A stretch of DNA of 64,000 nt from UBA12087 sp964370815 (GCA_964370815.1 CAYJKQ010000002.1:248001-312000); one strand, 5' to 3'; shown: positions 25,916 through 35,161, counted from the first letter of the stretch. Program-made: numbers and translations. Notes: a model not told the origin generated them from the letters alone.

Positions 25916-26035
25916 ACTTTAAAGGATTATTTCAAGATCCCGGATCAGAAACCGAAAGATTCATCCAAGCCATGTACAGTCAGAACTGCAGCACTTATTC
26001 GTTTCAATTTTCCCTCCACTATTTATGTTACAAGA

Positions 26036-27205
26036 TCAGGGAATATGGAATACAAAACGCCAACCCTGGTCCACCTGGATCTGTTCGGAAGTGGTACCGA
26101 TCACCTCAAACCAGGTATTCCCGGGTTTGAATGGAAAAGGGGTGCCATCTTCGTAAGCCAGTGAAACCATTGAATCTTCCTTGATTCTCTGCCAGCGCAC
26201 CTCGTACATCTTCCCATCCCGAAATGCAAATGCCAATCCGGAGCCAATAAATGGTATCTCCATCTGTTCAGGTTCCCGCCTGAAAAATTTGTACGGAACT
26301 TCCAGGAAAACAACATTATCAGATACCACCGTCTCACCAGTCAGCTGGTCAGAAAGAGGGGCATACACTTCATTTTGTCCCCCATTCGGGTCATCCACCG
26401 TATCCGAGGACCTTGAATACTTGCCAGTAGAAGTGTTGTACTCCCACTTGTTATAAATTGCTGTGGAAAAACGAACTGAGACCTGTTCACCAGCCACACC
26501 GTTTGCAGGAGGTTCCATCTTGAAGATCATCCCATTTAGGTCCTGGCGGCTATTTTCTATACCCTTATCAGTAATATACTTGCTCAATGCCGCGGTACCC
26601 ACCATGAGATGATTATATTTATTCGGATCATATCTGAACATCGGGGTCCAGTTGGATTCCAATACCAACCTGTCTGAAAAACCTGCATTAAATAAACGGT
26701 TTAACACATAGATATCTGCAGACCCAAAAGCAAAAACAGCCTTGTAAGCCCGGATGATGTTTTCATCAAAAAAGCGTGCCGAACGGATAGGACCCACCTG
26801 CGAGGCATCCTGACCCAGGTAAATGGCGATGAAACGAGTTGTCCCATATTCTGTGTAGTATTCATAGACATGATCTGCCAGGTTTAATCCCCACTGTGGT
26901 CGGACATAACGAGGCAGGTTGGAAACTTTGATCATCAAAGGGCGTCTCTCAAGGAGAGTTGGGTCGGTTACTTTAAGACCCGTCAATGGATTTACATCTT
27001 TTGGAAAATTGTCCGGACCCAGCCCCTCGATTGGCTTGACCGAGGTGGAGGTTGGTTCAATTATCTCCGGGGGAAAGCTGGTCGGTGTGCTTGTCGCAGT
27101 TGGGACAACTCCCCGATTGGGGGTTGAGGTGGAGGTCGAAACATCCTGCCCACAACCAGTTGATAAGAAAGAAATTAAGATAAAACCATAGATTATTTTC
27201 TTCAA
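26036..27205 (-). CDS. DUF3048 (YerB-like) lipoprotein
   Basis: 389 residues. A signal peptide with lipobox (LSTGC) is followed by a Thr/Pro-rich linker and then the two DUF3048 domains: NPLTGLKVTDPTLLERRPL opens the first, with the conserved RPQWGLNLADHVYEY and IGPIRSAR-type (VGPIRSARFFD) segments; the second ends with a FKPGNTWFEVIG segment. YerB relatives are extracytoplasmic proteins of unknown function. The start is TTG 27205, with AGGAGA nine bases upstream; no nearby ATG fits the signal peptide. Confidence 0.9.
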   Translation of the reverse strand: MKKIIYGFILISFLSTGCGQDVSTSTSTPNRGVVPTATSTPTSFPPEIIEPTSTSVKPIEGLGPDNFPKDVNPLTGLKVTDPTLLERRPLMIKVSNLPRYVRPQWGLNLADHVYEYYTEYGTTRFIAIYLGQDASQVGPIRSARFFDENIIRAYKAVFAFGSADIYVLNRLFNAGFSDRLVLESNWTPMFRYDPNKYNHLMVGTAALSKYITDKGIENSRQDLNGMIFKMEPPANGVAGEQVSVRFSTAIYNKWEYNTSTGKYSRSSDTVDDPNGGQNEVYAPLSDQLTGETVVSDNVVFLEVPYKFFRREPEQMEIPFIGSGLAFAFRDGKMYEVRWQRIKEDSMVSLAYEDGTPFPFKPGNTWFEVIGTTSEQIQVDQGWRFVFHIP

Positions 27206-27322
27206 TTGTAGGTTTCTCCTGTATTATGCTGCAATCATACACCAATTACATCAGGTCTGAAAAGGATGATGTCAAGTATTACCTACACGCATTTCGCGAA
27301 GGTAAGATATATTTGCATATTT

Positions 27323-27684
27323 TTGAGGGTGTTGAAAAAGCAGCTATTACTTTTACTTTGTCATTGCGACACCGTCCCCATTTTTTGGGGGAGACCGGTG
27401 TCCCTTCCACCGGTCGTGGCAACACTTGTCCCCGTGTGGGATCTCTTCGTCAAATAGGGGATTGCTCACCTGCACTCCCTGGCACCGCCCGCCACACCGT
27501 CCCCCCTTTCCCCTGCGGGTCGGGGACTTCGCCGGCTTCCTTGCGGCAGTCCGCTCCGCCTGCTTTTAGCGGAGGAGGGCAGGTGTGCATGCAGGTGCAA
27601 GTGTCTGGATGGAAGAACATCCATCCATCGCACATCGTCCCTGCAAGGGGATGACAATAAAGTAGGTTTTTTCAACACTCTCAA
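27323..27684. mobile_element. ~360-bp MITE-like element with terminal inverted repeats
   Basis: Left end TTGAGGGTGTTGAAAAAGC (27323-27341) matches the reverse complement of the right end, TTGAGAGTGTTGAAAAAAC, with two mismatches. The interior is GC-rich and hairpin-rich (for example the GACCGGTG ... CACCGGTC pair near 27392-27416) and has no credible gene. A flanking duplication was not clear. A 142-codon plus-strand frame through it is not coding-like. Confidence 0.6.
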
Positions 27685-27694
27685 TTATTCACAC

Positions 27695-27723
27695 TTGCTT
27701 TTCATACTGGAAAAACCTATAAT
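27695..27723 (+). promoter_or_regulatory. Predicted promoter giving a leaderless DUF2085 mRNA
   Basis: TTGCTT (27695-27700), 17-base spacer, perfect TATAAT (27718-27723), and the ATG begins only nine bases after the -10 hexamer. Transcription would then start at or within about two bases of the ATG, and no Shine-Dalgarno exists. Confidence 0.5.
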
Positions 27724-27732
27724 TGCCCTAAT

Positions 27733-28572
27733 ATGCAGACCCCTCAAACCAACAACCATTCTTCTACGCCAATAAAAGCCCTGGTATTGCTCTCTATCGT
27801 TCTGGTTTTTGTTGGCTGGATGCTGACCACTCCACCAGGATTTCTTGGAAAAGCTGATGCAATCGGGTATGCAGTCTGCCATCGTATCTCTGACAGGTCA
27901 TTTCATGTCGGAGATTATCAAATACCTTTGTGTGCGCGTTGTAGCGGTATGTATCTTGGGGCAATGCTCGGGCTTTCCTTCCAAGCCATTGTTTCTAAAC
28001 GCCGTTCAGGCATGCCTACCTGGCGGGTGATCATTCCATTAGCGATTCTCGTCCTTTTTTTTGCAGTTGATGGCAGCAATTCCTATCTATACCTGATAAA
28101 ACAAACTTATCCGGGAGCCTTACAAAAAATCCCCAACCTGTACATCCCCAATAATGACCTTCGTTTGTTGGCAGGCAGCGGTATGGGTCTTGCAATTTCA
28201 GCAGCCATGTTCCCGGCTTTCAACCAGACATTATGGAGGGAGCAAAATTCTAAACCTGCCCTGGCTGGATTGAAAGATTTCATGATGCTTCTGGTTATCA
28301 CCTTGATCATCGACTTATTGGTGCTCACTGAAAATGTAATCGTCCTGGTACCATTGGCTTTTATCAGTACAGCAGGTGTACTCGTTCTTCTGACCATGAT
28401 ATACAGTATCTTATGGTTGATGCTCTTCCGCCAGGAGAACAAATTCGATAGAATATCGCAGGTCTGGCTGGCACTCGTTGCTGGATTAACACTAGGTATC
28501 CTCCAGATAGCCTTGATCGATGCATTACGTTTCTGGATGACTGGTACTTGGGGTAGTTTCCCTCTCGGATAA
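27733..28572 (+). CDS. DUF2085 membrane protein
   Basis: 279 residues with about seven helices. The DUF2085 signature is clear: AVCHRISDRSFHVGDYQIPLCARCSGMYLG is at about residues 47-77, with its conserved CH, RS and CARC elements (I quote by position), suggesting metal binding near the membrane. Function is unknown. Upstream there is a -10 hexamer but no ribosome-binding site, so translation may be leaderless. The DUF4126 gene follows after 10 bases. Confidence 0.88.
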   Translation: MQTPQTNNHSSTPIKALVLLSIVLVFVGWMLTTPPGFLGKADAIGYAVCHRISDRSFHVGDYQIPLCARCSGMYLGAMLGLSFQAIVSKRRSGMPTWRVIIPLAILVLFFAVDGSNSYLYLIKQTYPGALQKIPNLYIPNNDLRLLAGSGMGLAISAAMFPAFNQTLWREQNSKPALAGLKDFMMLLVITLIIDLLVLTENVIVLVPLAFISTAGVLVLLTMIYSILWLMLFRQENKFDRISQVWLALVAGLTLGILQIALIDALRFWMTGTWGSFPLG

Positions 28573-28582
28573 AGGATAAATC

Positions 28583-29152
28583 ATGGAACTTTTAACTGGC
28601 ATCTTATCTGCTTTTGGGCTTTCAGCCAGCGCTGGACTGAATGCATATATTCCACTCCTGGTGATCGGTGCAACCGCCCATTACACTGATCTGGTCAAAC
28701 TAAGCGCACCTTGGGATACATTGGCAGATCCATGGATCTTGATCCTGTTGGGAGTGCTGGTGATCATTGAAATGCTGGCAGATAAAATCCCTGCTGTCAA
28801 TCATATCAATGACATCATTCAAACCATCGTTCGACCAGCAGCAGGCGCCATCGTTTTCGCTGCCAGTGCACGAGTCGTCAGCGATATCCACCCGGTCCTG
28901 GCATTGGGATGTGGGTTATTGATCGCAGGCAGCGTTCATGTCGTCAAGTCTGCGGCAATTCGACCTGCCGTAACTGCCACCACAGGTGGAGCTGCCAACA
29001 TTCCTGTCAGTATAGCAGAAGACGTCCTGGCTACAGTTACCTCTCTACTGGCGGTATTGATCCCCATTTTAGTCGGCGTATTTTTATTACTTATGATCAT
29101 TGTAATAATCTGGTGGTTTCAAAAACGAGCAAATAAGCGAAAATTGGTGTAA
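28583..29152 (+). CDS. DUF4126 membrane protein
   Basis: 189 residues with four or five helices. SAGLNAYIPLLVIGATAHY near the N-terminus and LADKIPAVNHINDIIQTIVRP are DUF4126 signatures. Function unknown. It follows the DUF2085 gene closely and is followed by two small membrane-protein genes, so a cotranscribed group of four is likely. Confidence 0.88.
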   Translation: MELLTGILSAFGLSASAGLNAYIPLLVIGATAHYTDLVKLSAPWDTLADPWILILLGVLVIIEMLADKIPAVNHINDIIQTIVRPAAGAIVFAASARVVSDIHPVLALGCGLLIAGSVHVVKSAAIRPAVTATTGGAANIPVSIAEDVLATVTSLLAVLIPILVGVFLLLMIIVIIWWFQKRANKRKLV

Positions 29153-29195
29153 AATATTTATACAAATTAATCATTCATTATAATTGGAGGTATGC

Positions 29196-29609
29196 ATGTC
29201 AGGCATTCCGGGAGTTTTTCCATCAAATGTAATTATCAATAGTAATTCCGAAAACGAGTTCGTTCGCGAAGCCGCACTGCCGTTATATCAAGCCAGAGGC
29301 TGGTTGAAGTTTGTTGGCATCATGATGATCCTGGGAGGTATCCCCAGTGCCCTGGCTCTGGTGGGTATTATCCCCATCTGGCAGGGTGTCTTACTCATGC
29401 AGGCTGCATCCTCCATTGAAACCGCGGCAAACACAGGCCAAAAATATGCGTTCGATTCTGCCATGGGTAACATAAAGACCTTCTTCATTGTCAATGGCGT
29501 TTTAATACTGATCGGCCTCATTGTAGGTTTGATCATGGCTTGCCTGATGGTTGTTCTACCTCTGGTTGGAATTTCTTTGTTTTCTTTCCAGGATCTGTTT
29601 AATTATTAA
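29196..29609 (+). CDS. DUF5362-like small membrane protein
   Basis: 137 residues with two helices. The sequence LYQARGWLKFVGIMMILGG, then IIPIWQGVLLMQAA, resembles the DUF5362 family (unknown function). GGAGG (29186-29190) sits before ATG 29196; an upstream in-frame TTG would place the ribosome-binding site inside the gene, so ATG is preferred. Confidence 0.8.
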   Translation: MSGIPGVFPSNVIINSNSENEFVREAALPLYQARGWLKFVGIMMILGGIPSALALVGIIPIWQGVLLMQAASSIETAANTGQKYAFDSAMGNIKTFFIVNGVLILIGLIVGLIMACLMVVLPLVGISLFSFQDLFNY

Positions 29610-29707
29610 TTAGGTCTGTTGGATAATCTTAATTCGCATTTGTCAAATATCAGAACTCTCACACAAACAAAATTCAATAATCAATTATTGTTCGAATAGG
29701 AGATATC

Positions 29708-29875
29708 ATGTCTGAAGATTTCAACTCTATGCCCGGAGCACCGGTGGAAAAGAAAAGCAATAAGACTGTAATTATTATTGTTGTTGTGGCATTGGTGGTA
29801 CTTTGCTGCTGTTGCCTGATCGGAGTTGGTCTCTATCAATATGGGGACACAATTCTTCAGTCATTAAATTTTTAA
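29708..29875 (+). CDS. 55-aa single-helix membrane peptide with a Cys cluster
   Basis: A polar N-terminus (MSEDFNSMPGAPVEKKSN) leads into one hydrophobic helix, VIIIVVVALVVLCCCCLIGV, with four consecutive cysteines, and a short tail. AGGAG (29698-29702) lies at good spacing before ATG 29708, and a strong terminator follows, so I consider it a real gene. Helices with poly-Cys stretches are common in small Chloroflexota membrane peptides and may be lipidated or bind metal, but no function is known. Confidence 0.7.
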   Translation: MSEDFNSMPGAPVEKKSNKTVIIIVVVALVVLCCCCLIGVGLYQYGDTILQSLNF

Positions 29876-29897
29876 CGCTGGTTTGAAGCTTTATTTA

Positions 29898-29934
29898 CCA
29901 AGCTAGACTCCAGAGTGACTGGAGTTTAGCTTGG
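29898..29934 (+). terminator. Intrinsic terminator after the small membrane-protein group
   Basis: CCAAGCTAGACTCCAG (29898-29913) pairs with CTGGAGTTTAGCTTGG (29919-29934) as a 16-bp stem with one G-T pair and a 5-base loop. It lies 23 bases after the 55-aa gene; the remaining ~260 bases to the next gene are AT-rich with nothing I can name. Confidence 0.7.
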
Positions 29935-30198
29935 CAATTTAACACATCAATAATTATATTTTTCTTATTTATCCGCAATGGCAGTTGTATACTGCGTAAA
30001 ATATTTGCCTGGTTAATCTTATTTCCATAATATTTTTTTTATCTCGAATCCACATTACCAGAAATTCTCAAGAAATGTAATAATAACTGAATAAAGTTTC
30101 ATTCTCACTCATCCCATAATATTCAGCGATGATATGATGTTGTTGCATGTCAAAGGTTTTTTCGGGGAATTAGCAATTACTTTTCCACACTCAATTCT

Positions 30199-30657
30199 TC
30201 AATCCTTAAATTTTTGGAAAAAATATTCCTGCAATTGAGCTAACCCTTCCCTTGCATGTTTTCGCGTATCTTCATCCAGCGGGAGACCAGCAAATTCATC
30301 CTCATCCAGGATCCGCTGATCACCGCTCGGTGTCACCCATAGATCCAATGCCAGGTCGTCATATAGTAATTTATTATTATCTTTAATAACTGCTGGTCGT
30401 CCAACATTACAGTACCAGCCTTTTATGTGTCCTTCATCCCGATCATGGATCTCAAAAATGTTATACCAACGGTCAGTATGAAATGTTTCAATAAACCGGT
30501 CATTTGTTTTTAAAACAATACCCTGGAAAGGAGTATTTTCCCGGTTGAAGTTTGCCTGTAATACGATCATGCCAGCCACATGGCTCAATACAGTCCCCTG
30601 GTATTGCCAGACTATCTTTCCTTTATGATCACATTTATAAACAGTTATATCATTCAT
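30199..30657 (-). CDS. DUF402 family protein (nucleoside phosphatase-like barrel)
   Basis: 152 residues. DRWYNIFEIHDRDEGHIKGWYCNVGRP is at about residues 65-91 and LLYDDLALDLWVTP follows, the core of DUF402/FomD-like barrels, with carboxylates that bind divalent metal. Characterised relatives hydrolyse nucleoside di- and triphosphates or assist phosphate chemistry. The start ATG 30657 overlaps the thiQ-like stop as ATGA; ATG 30666 is an alternative. As the last gene of the thiamine operon it might act on thiamine phosphates, but this is only a guess from position. Confidence 0.82.
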   Translation of the reverse strand: MNDITVYKCDHKGKIVWQYQGTVLSHVAGMIVLQANFNRENTPFQGIVLKTNDRFIETFHTDRWYNIFEIHDRDEGHIKGWYCNVGRPAVIKDNNKLLYDDLALDLWVTPSGDQRILDEDEFAGLPLDEDTRKHAREGLAQLQEYFFQKFKD

Positions 30658-31667
30658 CCCAGGCATTGTACTGAATGTTCGGGAAGGTTGAAACTTATTT
30701 TTTCTCCGACCCTGGGGGCATAAGGCAGGAAAAAATACAAGTCAGACTGCAAGGTGACCCGATATCCATTCTTTATGAAATGAACATCTCGCACGATCCC
30801 TTCCAGCTGATTTTCGCTTTCAGTTATTGGATCCATTTCCGGACGGATCAGTATATTGACCTTTTCTCCCTGGTGATGATTATGGTCGCAAGTGGTTGCC
30901 CGGAAAGATCCAATTGAAGTTTGAATACTTCCATCAGCTAGATATTTACCTGAAAGGATATTCCCCAACCCAAGAAATCGAGCCGCCCAGGCTGATCCTG
31001 GCTCACGCCACAATACTTCCGGGCTGCCAGCACGGTGGATCTGACCTTCATTGAGTAACAGGATTTGGTCAGCCAATGCAAAGGCTTCTTCCTGGTCATG
31101 GGTTACATAAATGACAGGAACCCTGCTTTTACGAAGGATCCTGCGCAATTCTTCCAGCATATCTTCCCGCAGGCTGCGATCCAACGCACCCAGGGGTTCA
31201 TCGAACATCAACAAGCGTGGCAGCGGAGCAAGAACACGTGCCAAAGCAACCCGTTGCTGTTCCCCACCTGAGAGTTCAGTTACTTTGCGATTTATAAATC
31301 CCGCCATCTCCACCTGTTCTAATATTTCAATAACACGTTCATCAATATCAGCTTGTGGTAATTTTTCCATCTTCAAACCAAAGGCTACATTCTCACCTAC
31401 GTTGAGAAATGGGAACAAAGCAAAATCCTGGAACATCAACCCGAAATTTCGGTGATGGGTAGGGATCAAAGCAAGATCATCCCCAGCCCAAAAAACCTGT
31501 CCGGAATCGGGCAATTCCAATCCAGCGATGATTCGCAGAAGGGTTGATTTTCCGCTTCCCGAAGAACCCAGGAGACAAATGATCTCAGATTCCCTTATAG
31601 AAAAGGAGATCCCCTTCAATAAAGGCGCACCCTGATAAGATTTATGGATGTTAACCAGTTCGAGCAT
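30654..31667 (-). CDS. thiQ: Thiamine ABC transporter ATP-binding protein
   Basis: 337 residues. ABC domain with Walker A LLGSSGSGKST, signature LSGGEQQRVALARVLA and Walker B LLMFDEPLGALD, then a ~110-residue C-terminal TOBE-like regulatory domain, as in iron/thiamine/spermidine importers. The assignment to thiamine rests on the TPP riboswitch and the ThiB-like binding protein in the same operon. The GTG at 31697 overlaps the permease by 14 bases; I prefer ATG 31667, with AGGA seven bases upstream and the domain starting right after it. Confidence 0.87.
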   Translation of the reverse strand: MLELVNIHKSYQGAPLLKGISFSIRESEIICLLGSSGSGKSTLLRIIAGLELPDSGQVFWAGDDLALIPTHHRNFGLMFQDFALFPFLNVGENVAFGLKMEKLPQADIDERVIEILEQVEMAGFINRKVTELSGGEQQRVALARVLAPLPRLLMFDEPLGALDRSLREDMLEELRRILRKSRVPVIYVTHDQEEAFALADQILLLNEGQIHRAGSPEVLWREPGSAWAARFLGLGNILSGKYLADGSIQTSIGSFRATTCDHNHHQGEKVNILIRPEMDPITESENQLEGIVRDVHFIKNGYRVTLQSDLYFFLPYAPRVGEKISFNLPEHSVQCLG

Positions 31668-31683
31668 ATTTTGATCCTGTTCC

Positions 31684-33351
31684 TTAAAAACTTCCACTTC
31701 CGGGTAGGCGCAACCGTTCGATCAACAGTATGGACAGTGTGGCAACCAACATGAGCAAACTAGCCATAGCTGTAGCCTGACCATAGTTCAATCCCCCCGG
31801 TTGAGAGAGAAATCGATAGATCGCCAGAGGCATTGTCGGGTTCTCCGGCCGGGCAAGTATGGAAGTTGCCCCAAATTCACCAAGTGACACTGTAAATGCA
31901 AATGTACCAGCTGCCAGGGTTGCCCTCCCAACCAGCGGCCAGTTAACTGCAAACCAGGCTCGCAGTGGTGATGCACCTAAGACTGCTGCTGCTTCCCTGT
32001 AATCATCCGGGATGGCAGCCAGGGCAGGCTGCAGGCTGCGAATTACAAACGGCAAGGCAATCGTACTGTGTGCAAGGGGCACCAGCCAGGCTGATGTCAA
32101 AAAATTAAAAGGGGGTTGGTTGAATGCGACGATATAACCCAACCCCAAGGTTACTGCAGAAGCACCTAAAGGTAACATTAGAAATGGATCCAGGGTGCGT
32201 TCCAACCTACCAGGACGTACCAATGCTGAGGCGACCGGGAAGCCTAGAGCTAGCGATATCAGAACAGTCAATCCTGCATAACTGAGTGAGTTACGTAATG
32301 CTTCAATTGGAGCCACATAAAAAAGCGACCCGTTCCGGTTTATGAACAATTCCCGGTAATAATCCAGAGTTAACCCTGCTGATTGTGCCATGCGATCCCC
32401 CATTGCAGGATCAAAGCGGGCGATCGAACGCAGCGGTAAAGCAACCATTGGTAAAATGAACAAGATTACAAGAATGAATAACATACCGGAGACTAATATG
32501 CGTGAATGCCAGGTCTTCACTTTTCGCATGGGATTCAAGGTTGGTTTGCTAACCACGCTAACTCGAGCTACCACCCGGCTGTATAGCACAGAAAAAACCA
32601 ATGTAAACAACAACTGAATTATGGATAACAGAGCCGCCACTGGTAAATTGAGCATTTGAACACTTTGAATAAAAATCTCCACTTCCAGGGTGGCAAAATG
32701 TGGTCCCCCCAGAAGCAGGATCACTCCAAAGCTGGTGAAATCGAACAAGAAAACCAGCAAGGCAGCCGCCAGGATGGATGGTCGTAATAAAGGAACGCTC
32801 ACTTTCCAAAAAACATCCTTTGGTTTTGCTCCCATCATTCGGGCAGCCTGACTCAAGTGTGGATCTAACCGCGCCCAGGCGTTTCCCACCAGCCTGAAGA
32901 CGATGGTCGTGTTGTAGAAAACATGAGCCAGAAGGATCGCTCCCAGGGTGTTCATAAAAAGGATCGGAGTGATTTCCAGATGATAGAGATCCATCAAGGC
33001 TACATTGACCCAACCTCGTGGACCCAGCAGAGCGTTGAAACCAGCTGCCACAACCACGGTTGGCAGCATGAACGGCACTGCAGTAAGCGCATAGAATAAT
33101 TTCTTTCCTTTGAAATCATAGTGTGCAAAAAGGTAAGCTCCCGGAAGACCTACCAACAACGTCAGCAACAAAGAAAGAAACGCCTGATAAAAAGTGAACC
33201 AAATTGTTGAACCTGCCAACCTGGCGATCTGATCCCAGCTTTCTTTCAGACCATTCCAATCCAGTCCCAGCCCCAGGATACGCATCAGGGGATAAAAGAA
33301 GAATATCAGAAGAAAGATGGAGGCACCCAGCCAGGGAAGAAATCGTCGCAT
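31684..33351 (-). CDS. thiP: Thiamine ABC transporter permease (fused double permease)
   Basis: 555 residues with about twelve helices in two homologous halves, each with the EAA coupling loop (for example YREAAAVLGASPLRAWF in the second half; ARMMGAKPKDVFWKVSVP in the first). This fused form is usual for ThiP and for ferric-iron FbpB permeases. The riboswitch and the neighbouring binding protein favour thiamine. It starts 20 bases after the binding-protein gene. Confidence 0.88.
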   Translation of the reverse strand: MRRFLPWLGASIFLLIFFFYPLMRILGLGLDWNGLKESWDQIARLAGSTIWFTFYQAFLSLLLTLLVGLPGAYLFAHYDFKGKKLFYALTAVPFMLPTVVVAAGFNALLGPRGWVNVALMDLYHLEITPILFMNTLGAILLAHVFYNTTIVFRLVGNAWARLDPHLSQAARMMGAKPKDVFWKVSVPLLRPSILAAALLVFLFDFTSFGVILLLGGPHFATLEVEIFIQSVQMLNLPVAALLSIIQLLFTLVFSVLYSRVVARVSVVSKPTLNPMRKVKTWHSRILVSGMLFILVILFILPMVALPLRSIARFDPAMGDRMAQSAGLTLDYYRELFINRNGSLFYVAPIEALRNSLSYAGLTVLISLALGFPVASALVRPGRLERTLDPFLMLPLGASAVTLGLGYIVAFNQPPFNFLTSAWLVPLAHSTIALPFVIRSLQPALAAIPDDYREAAAVLGASPLRAWFAVNWPLVGRATLAAGTFAFTVSLGEFGATSILARPENPTMPLAIYRFLSQPGGLNYGQATAMASLLMLVATLSILLIERLRLPGSGSF

Positions 33352-33370
33352 GTTAATTAACGTCCAGATC

Positions 33371-34420
33371 TTAGTGCAAGACTACATCCACCCAGGCAGC
33401 TATCCATTCATCCCGATGGCTGGCTATGTCACTGGGGTTTAGAATGGCAGGTTGCTCTGAAACTTGAGCATATTTAACAAATTCAGCTGGCAATTCTGCC
33501 TGGGGATTAACCGGGTATACAAACATCTGTAAAGGCATATCCTGCTGAAATTGAACTCCAAGCATAAAATCCACCAACTTTTCTGCCAACTGACGTTGCT
33601 GTGTTCCTTTTAAAATACCTACGAATTCGATCTGACGAAAACAAGTTCCCGGTCCGGAGATCGAACCGGTCGGTGCTTCGGTCAATTTTGTCTCTGCAAA
33701 GATAACCTCAGCAGCCGGACTGCTGGCATAAGATACGACCAATGGTTGGGGACCATGGCCGGATGATCCCGAAAAATTTGTATAATATGCTGTTGACCAG
33801 TCGCCAACAACCACCAATCCATTGGCTCTCATATTCTGCCAGTAATCCAGGTAATTCTGGTCTCCGAAATAAGAGATGGTTGCCAATAAAAAAGCCAGTC
33901 CTGGCGAGGAAGTAGCTGGATTTTCCATCACCAGAAGTCCCTTATATTCTGGTTTGATCAGGTCATCAAGGGTTTGTGGTACAGGGAGATTGTTTTCTGA
34001 AAAATACTTCTTATCGTAGTTGATACAGACATCTCCGTAATCAACCGGAAGCAGGTTATCACCCGGGTCCAGTCGCATCTCATCCGAGATTGATTCCAAT
34101 GCAGGTGAGCTGTATGGCTCGAATATTTCTGCTTCCAGAGCCCGTGATAAAAATGTGTTATCCACTCCATAAAACACATCTGCAAGAGGGGCGTTTTTCG
34201 AAAGGATGGCTTTGTTCAAAGCAGCACCGGTGTCTCCACTCTTTAGGAATACCAGTTTCACGTTATTATCTGCTTCATAAGAAGCAACCAATTCGGCATT
34301 GATCTCAAATGAATCATGCGTCATTATGGTCAAGGTTGGAATTCGGGTGTCAGTTTTCATTCCGTTGCATGACGTGATCAGAAAAGCTATTAGCAATATC
34401 AAAATAAATTTTCGTTTCAT
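33371..34420 (-). CDS. thiB: Thiamine-binding lipoprotein of the ABC importer
   Basis: 349 residues. The signal peptide ends in a lipobox (LITSC), so the protein is a lipid-anchored solute receptor. LTIMTHDSFEINAELVASYE and ADVFYGVDNTFLSRALE match the ThiB/TbpA family. It should deliver thiamine or its phosphates to the ThiP-ThiQ pump. It follows thiN by about 80 bases in the riboswitch-controlled operon. Confidence 0.9.
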   Translation of the reverse strand: MKRKFILILLIAFLITSCNGMKTDTRIPTLTIMTHDSFEINAELVASYEADNNVKLVFLKSGDTGAALNKAILSKNAPLADVFYGVDNTFLSRALEAEIFEPYSSPALESISDEMRLDPGDNLLPVDYGDVCINYDKKYFSENNLPVPQTLDDLIKPEYKGLLVMENPATSSPGLAFLLATISYFGDQNYLDYWQNMRANGLVVVGDWSTAYYTNFSGSSGHGPQPLVVSYASSPAAEVIFAETKLTEAPTGSISGPGTCFRQIEFVGILKGTQQRQLAEKLVDFMLGVQFQQDMPLQMFVYPVNPQAELPAEFVKYAQVSEQPAILNPSDIASHRDEWIAAWVDVVLH

Positions 34421-34498
34421 GTCTAACTCCTTATTTAATCTGGATAAAAAATCATCTCTATTAAAAGATTCGCCTGATGAGGATCGTGTCCGTTTTTT

Positions 34499-35155
34499 TT
34501 ATTTTTCAGGCAATTGTCGGCAATGGATACATAACAACAAGCCCGATCCGATGTGGATTTTCGCCTCATCAGTCAGCATTTCATTGCTGATCGAGCGGGT
34601 TTGATAGGAGTTCAAGTTTTCGTGAATTAGTGGCCATCTTAAACCAGTGGTGGTCACTTGCTCAACTAATCCGCCCCACGGCAGCAAGGAAATGATATCT
34701 CCTGCTTTACCACAAATTTGAACTTGTTTGCGCACAAAAAAGACCTGCTCCACACCATCATCCAGGCTAACATCTAAGTCCAACAGATCTGGGCGAGTCA
34801 GCAGATTGAGATTGGAAAGGGTCATATCCAACCTCCCTCCCAGGGCAGCCACAATTACAAGACTATGATAACCTTCATCTATGGCATAATTAATGGTCAG
34901 CTCAAGGTCAGTCAGGTTTTTATCCTGCGGATATCGTAATATTCGGACTCCAGCAGCAGTCAGCTTTTGAAGGTCTTCTGCTGTCAGTGAATCCATGTCA
35001 CCTACAAGATGAGCAGGCAGCAAACCCATGCTCAACAAATGGCTGGCTCCACCATCTGCTGCAAATAATACATCCCCTGGTTGCACCAACTTCCTGGCGG
35101 CTTCCATGTCTGGAAGGAAGCCATTTGCAAAGATCAAAGCTCTAATATCAGACAT
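34499..35155 (-). CDS. thiN: Thiamine diphosphokinase
   Basis: 218 residues: transfers pyrophosphate from ATP to thiamine to make TPP. Family motifs are present: FAADGGASHLL, HLVGDMDSL (catalytic acidic loop), PQDKNLTDLELTINYA and ALGGRLDMTLSNLNLL. The open frame runs back to 35293, but those codons are the riboswitch; the true start is ATG 35155, just after the expression-platform hairpin. Being the first gene of the operon, it couples import of thiamine to its activation, a salvage route. Confidence 0.93.
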   Translation of the reverse strand: MSDIRALIFANGFLPDMEAARKLVQPGDVLFAADGGASHLLSMGLLPAHLVGDMDSLTAEDLQKLTAAGVRILRYPQDKNLTDLELTINYAIDEGYHSLVIVAALGGRLDMTLSNLNLLTRPDLLDLDVSLDDGVEQVFFVRKQVQICGKAGDIISLLPWGGLVEQVTTTGLRWPLIHENLNSYQTRSISNEMLTDEAKIHIGSGLLLCIHCRQLPEK

Positions 35156-35161
35156 AAAGAA

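Noticed and set aside
27226..27654. 142-codon frame across the hairpin element
   Set aside because: The region is an inverted-repeat element; the translation is low-complexity and lacks a ribosome site.
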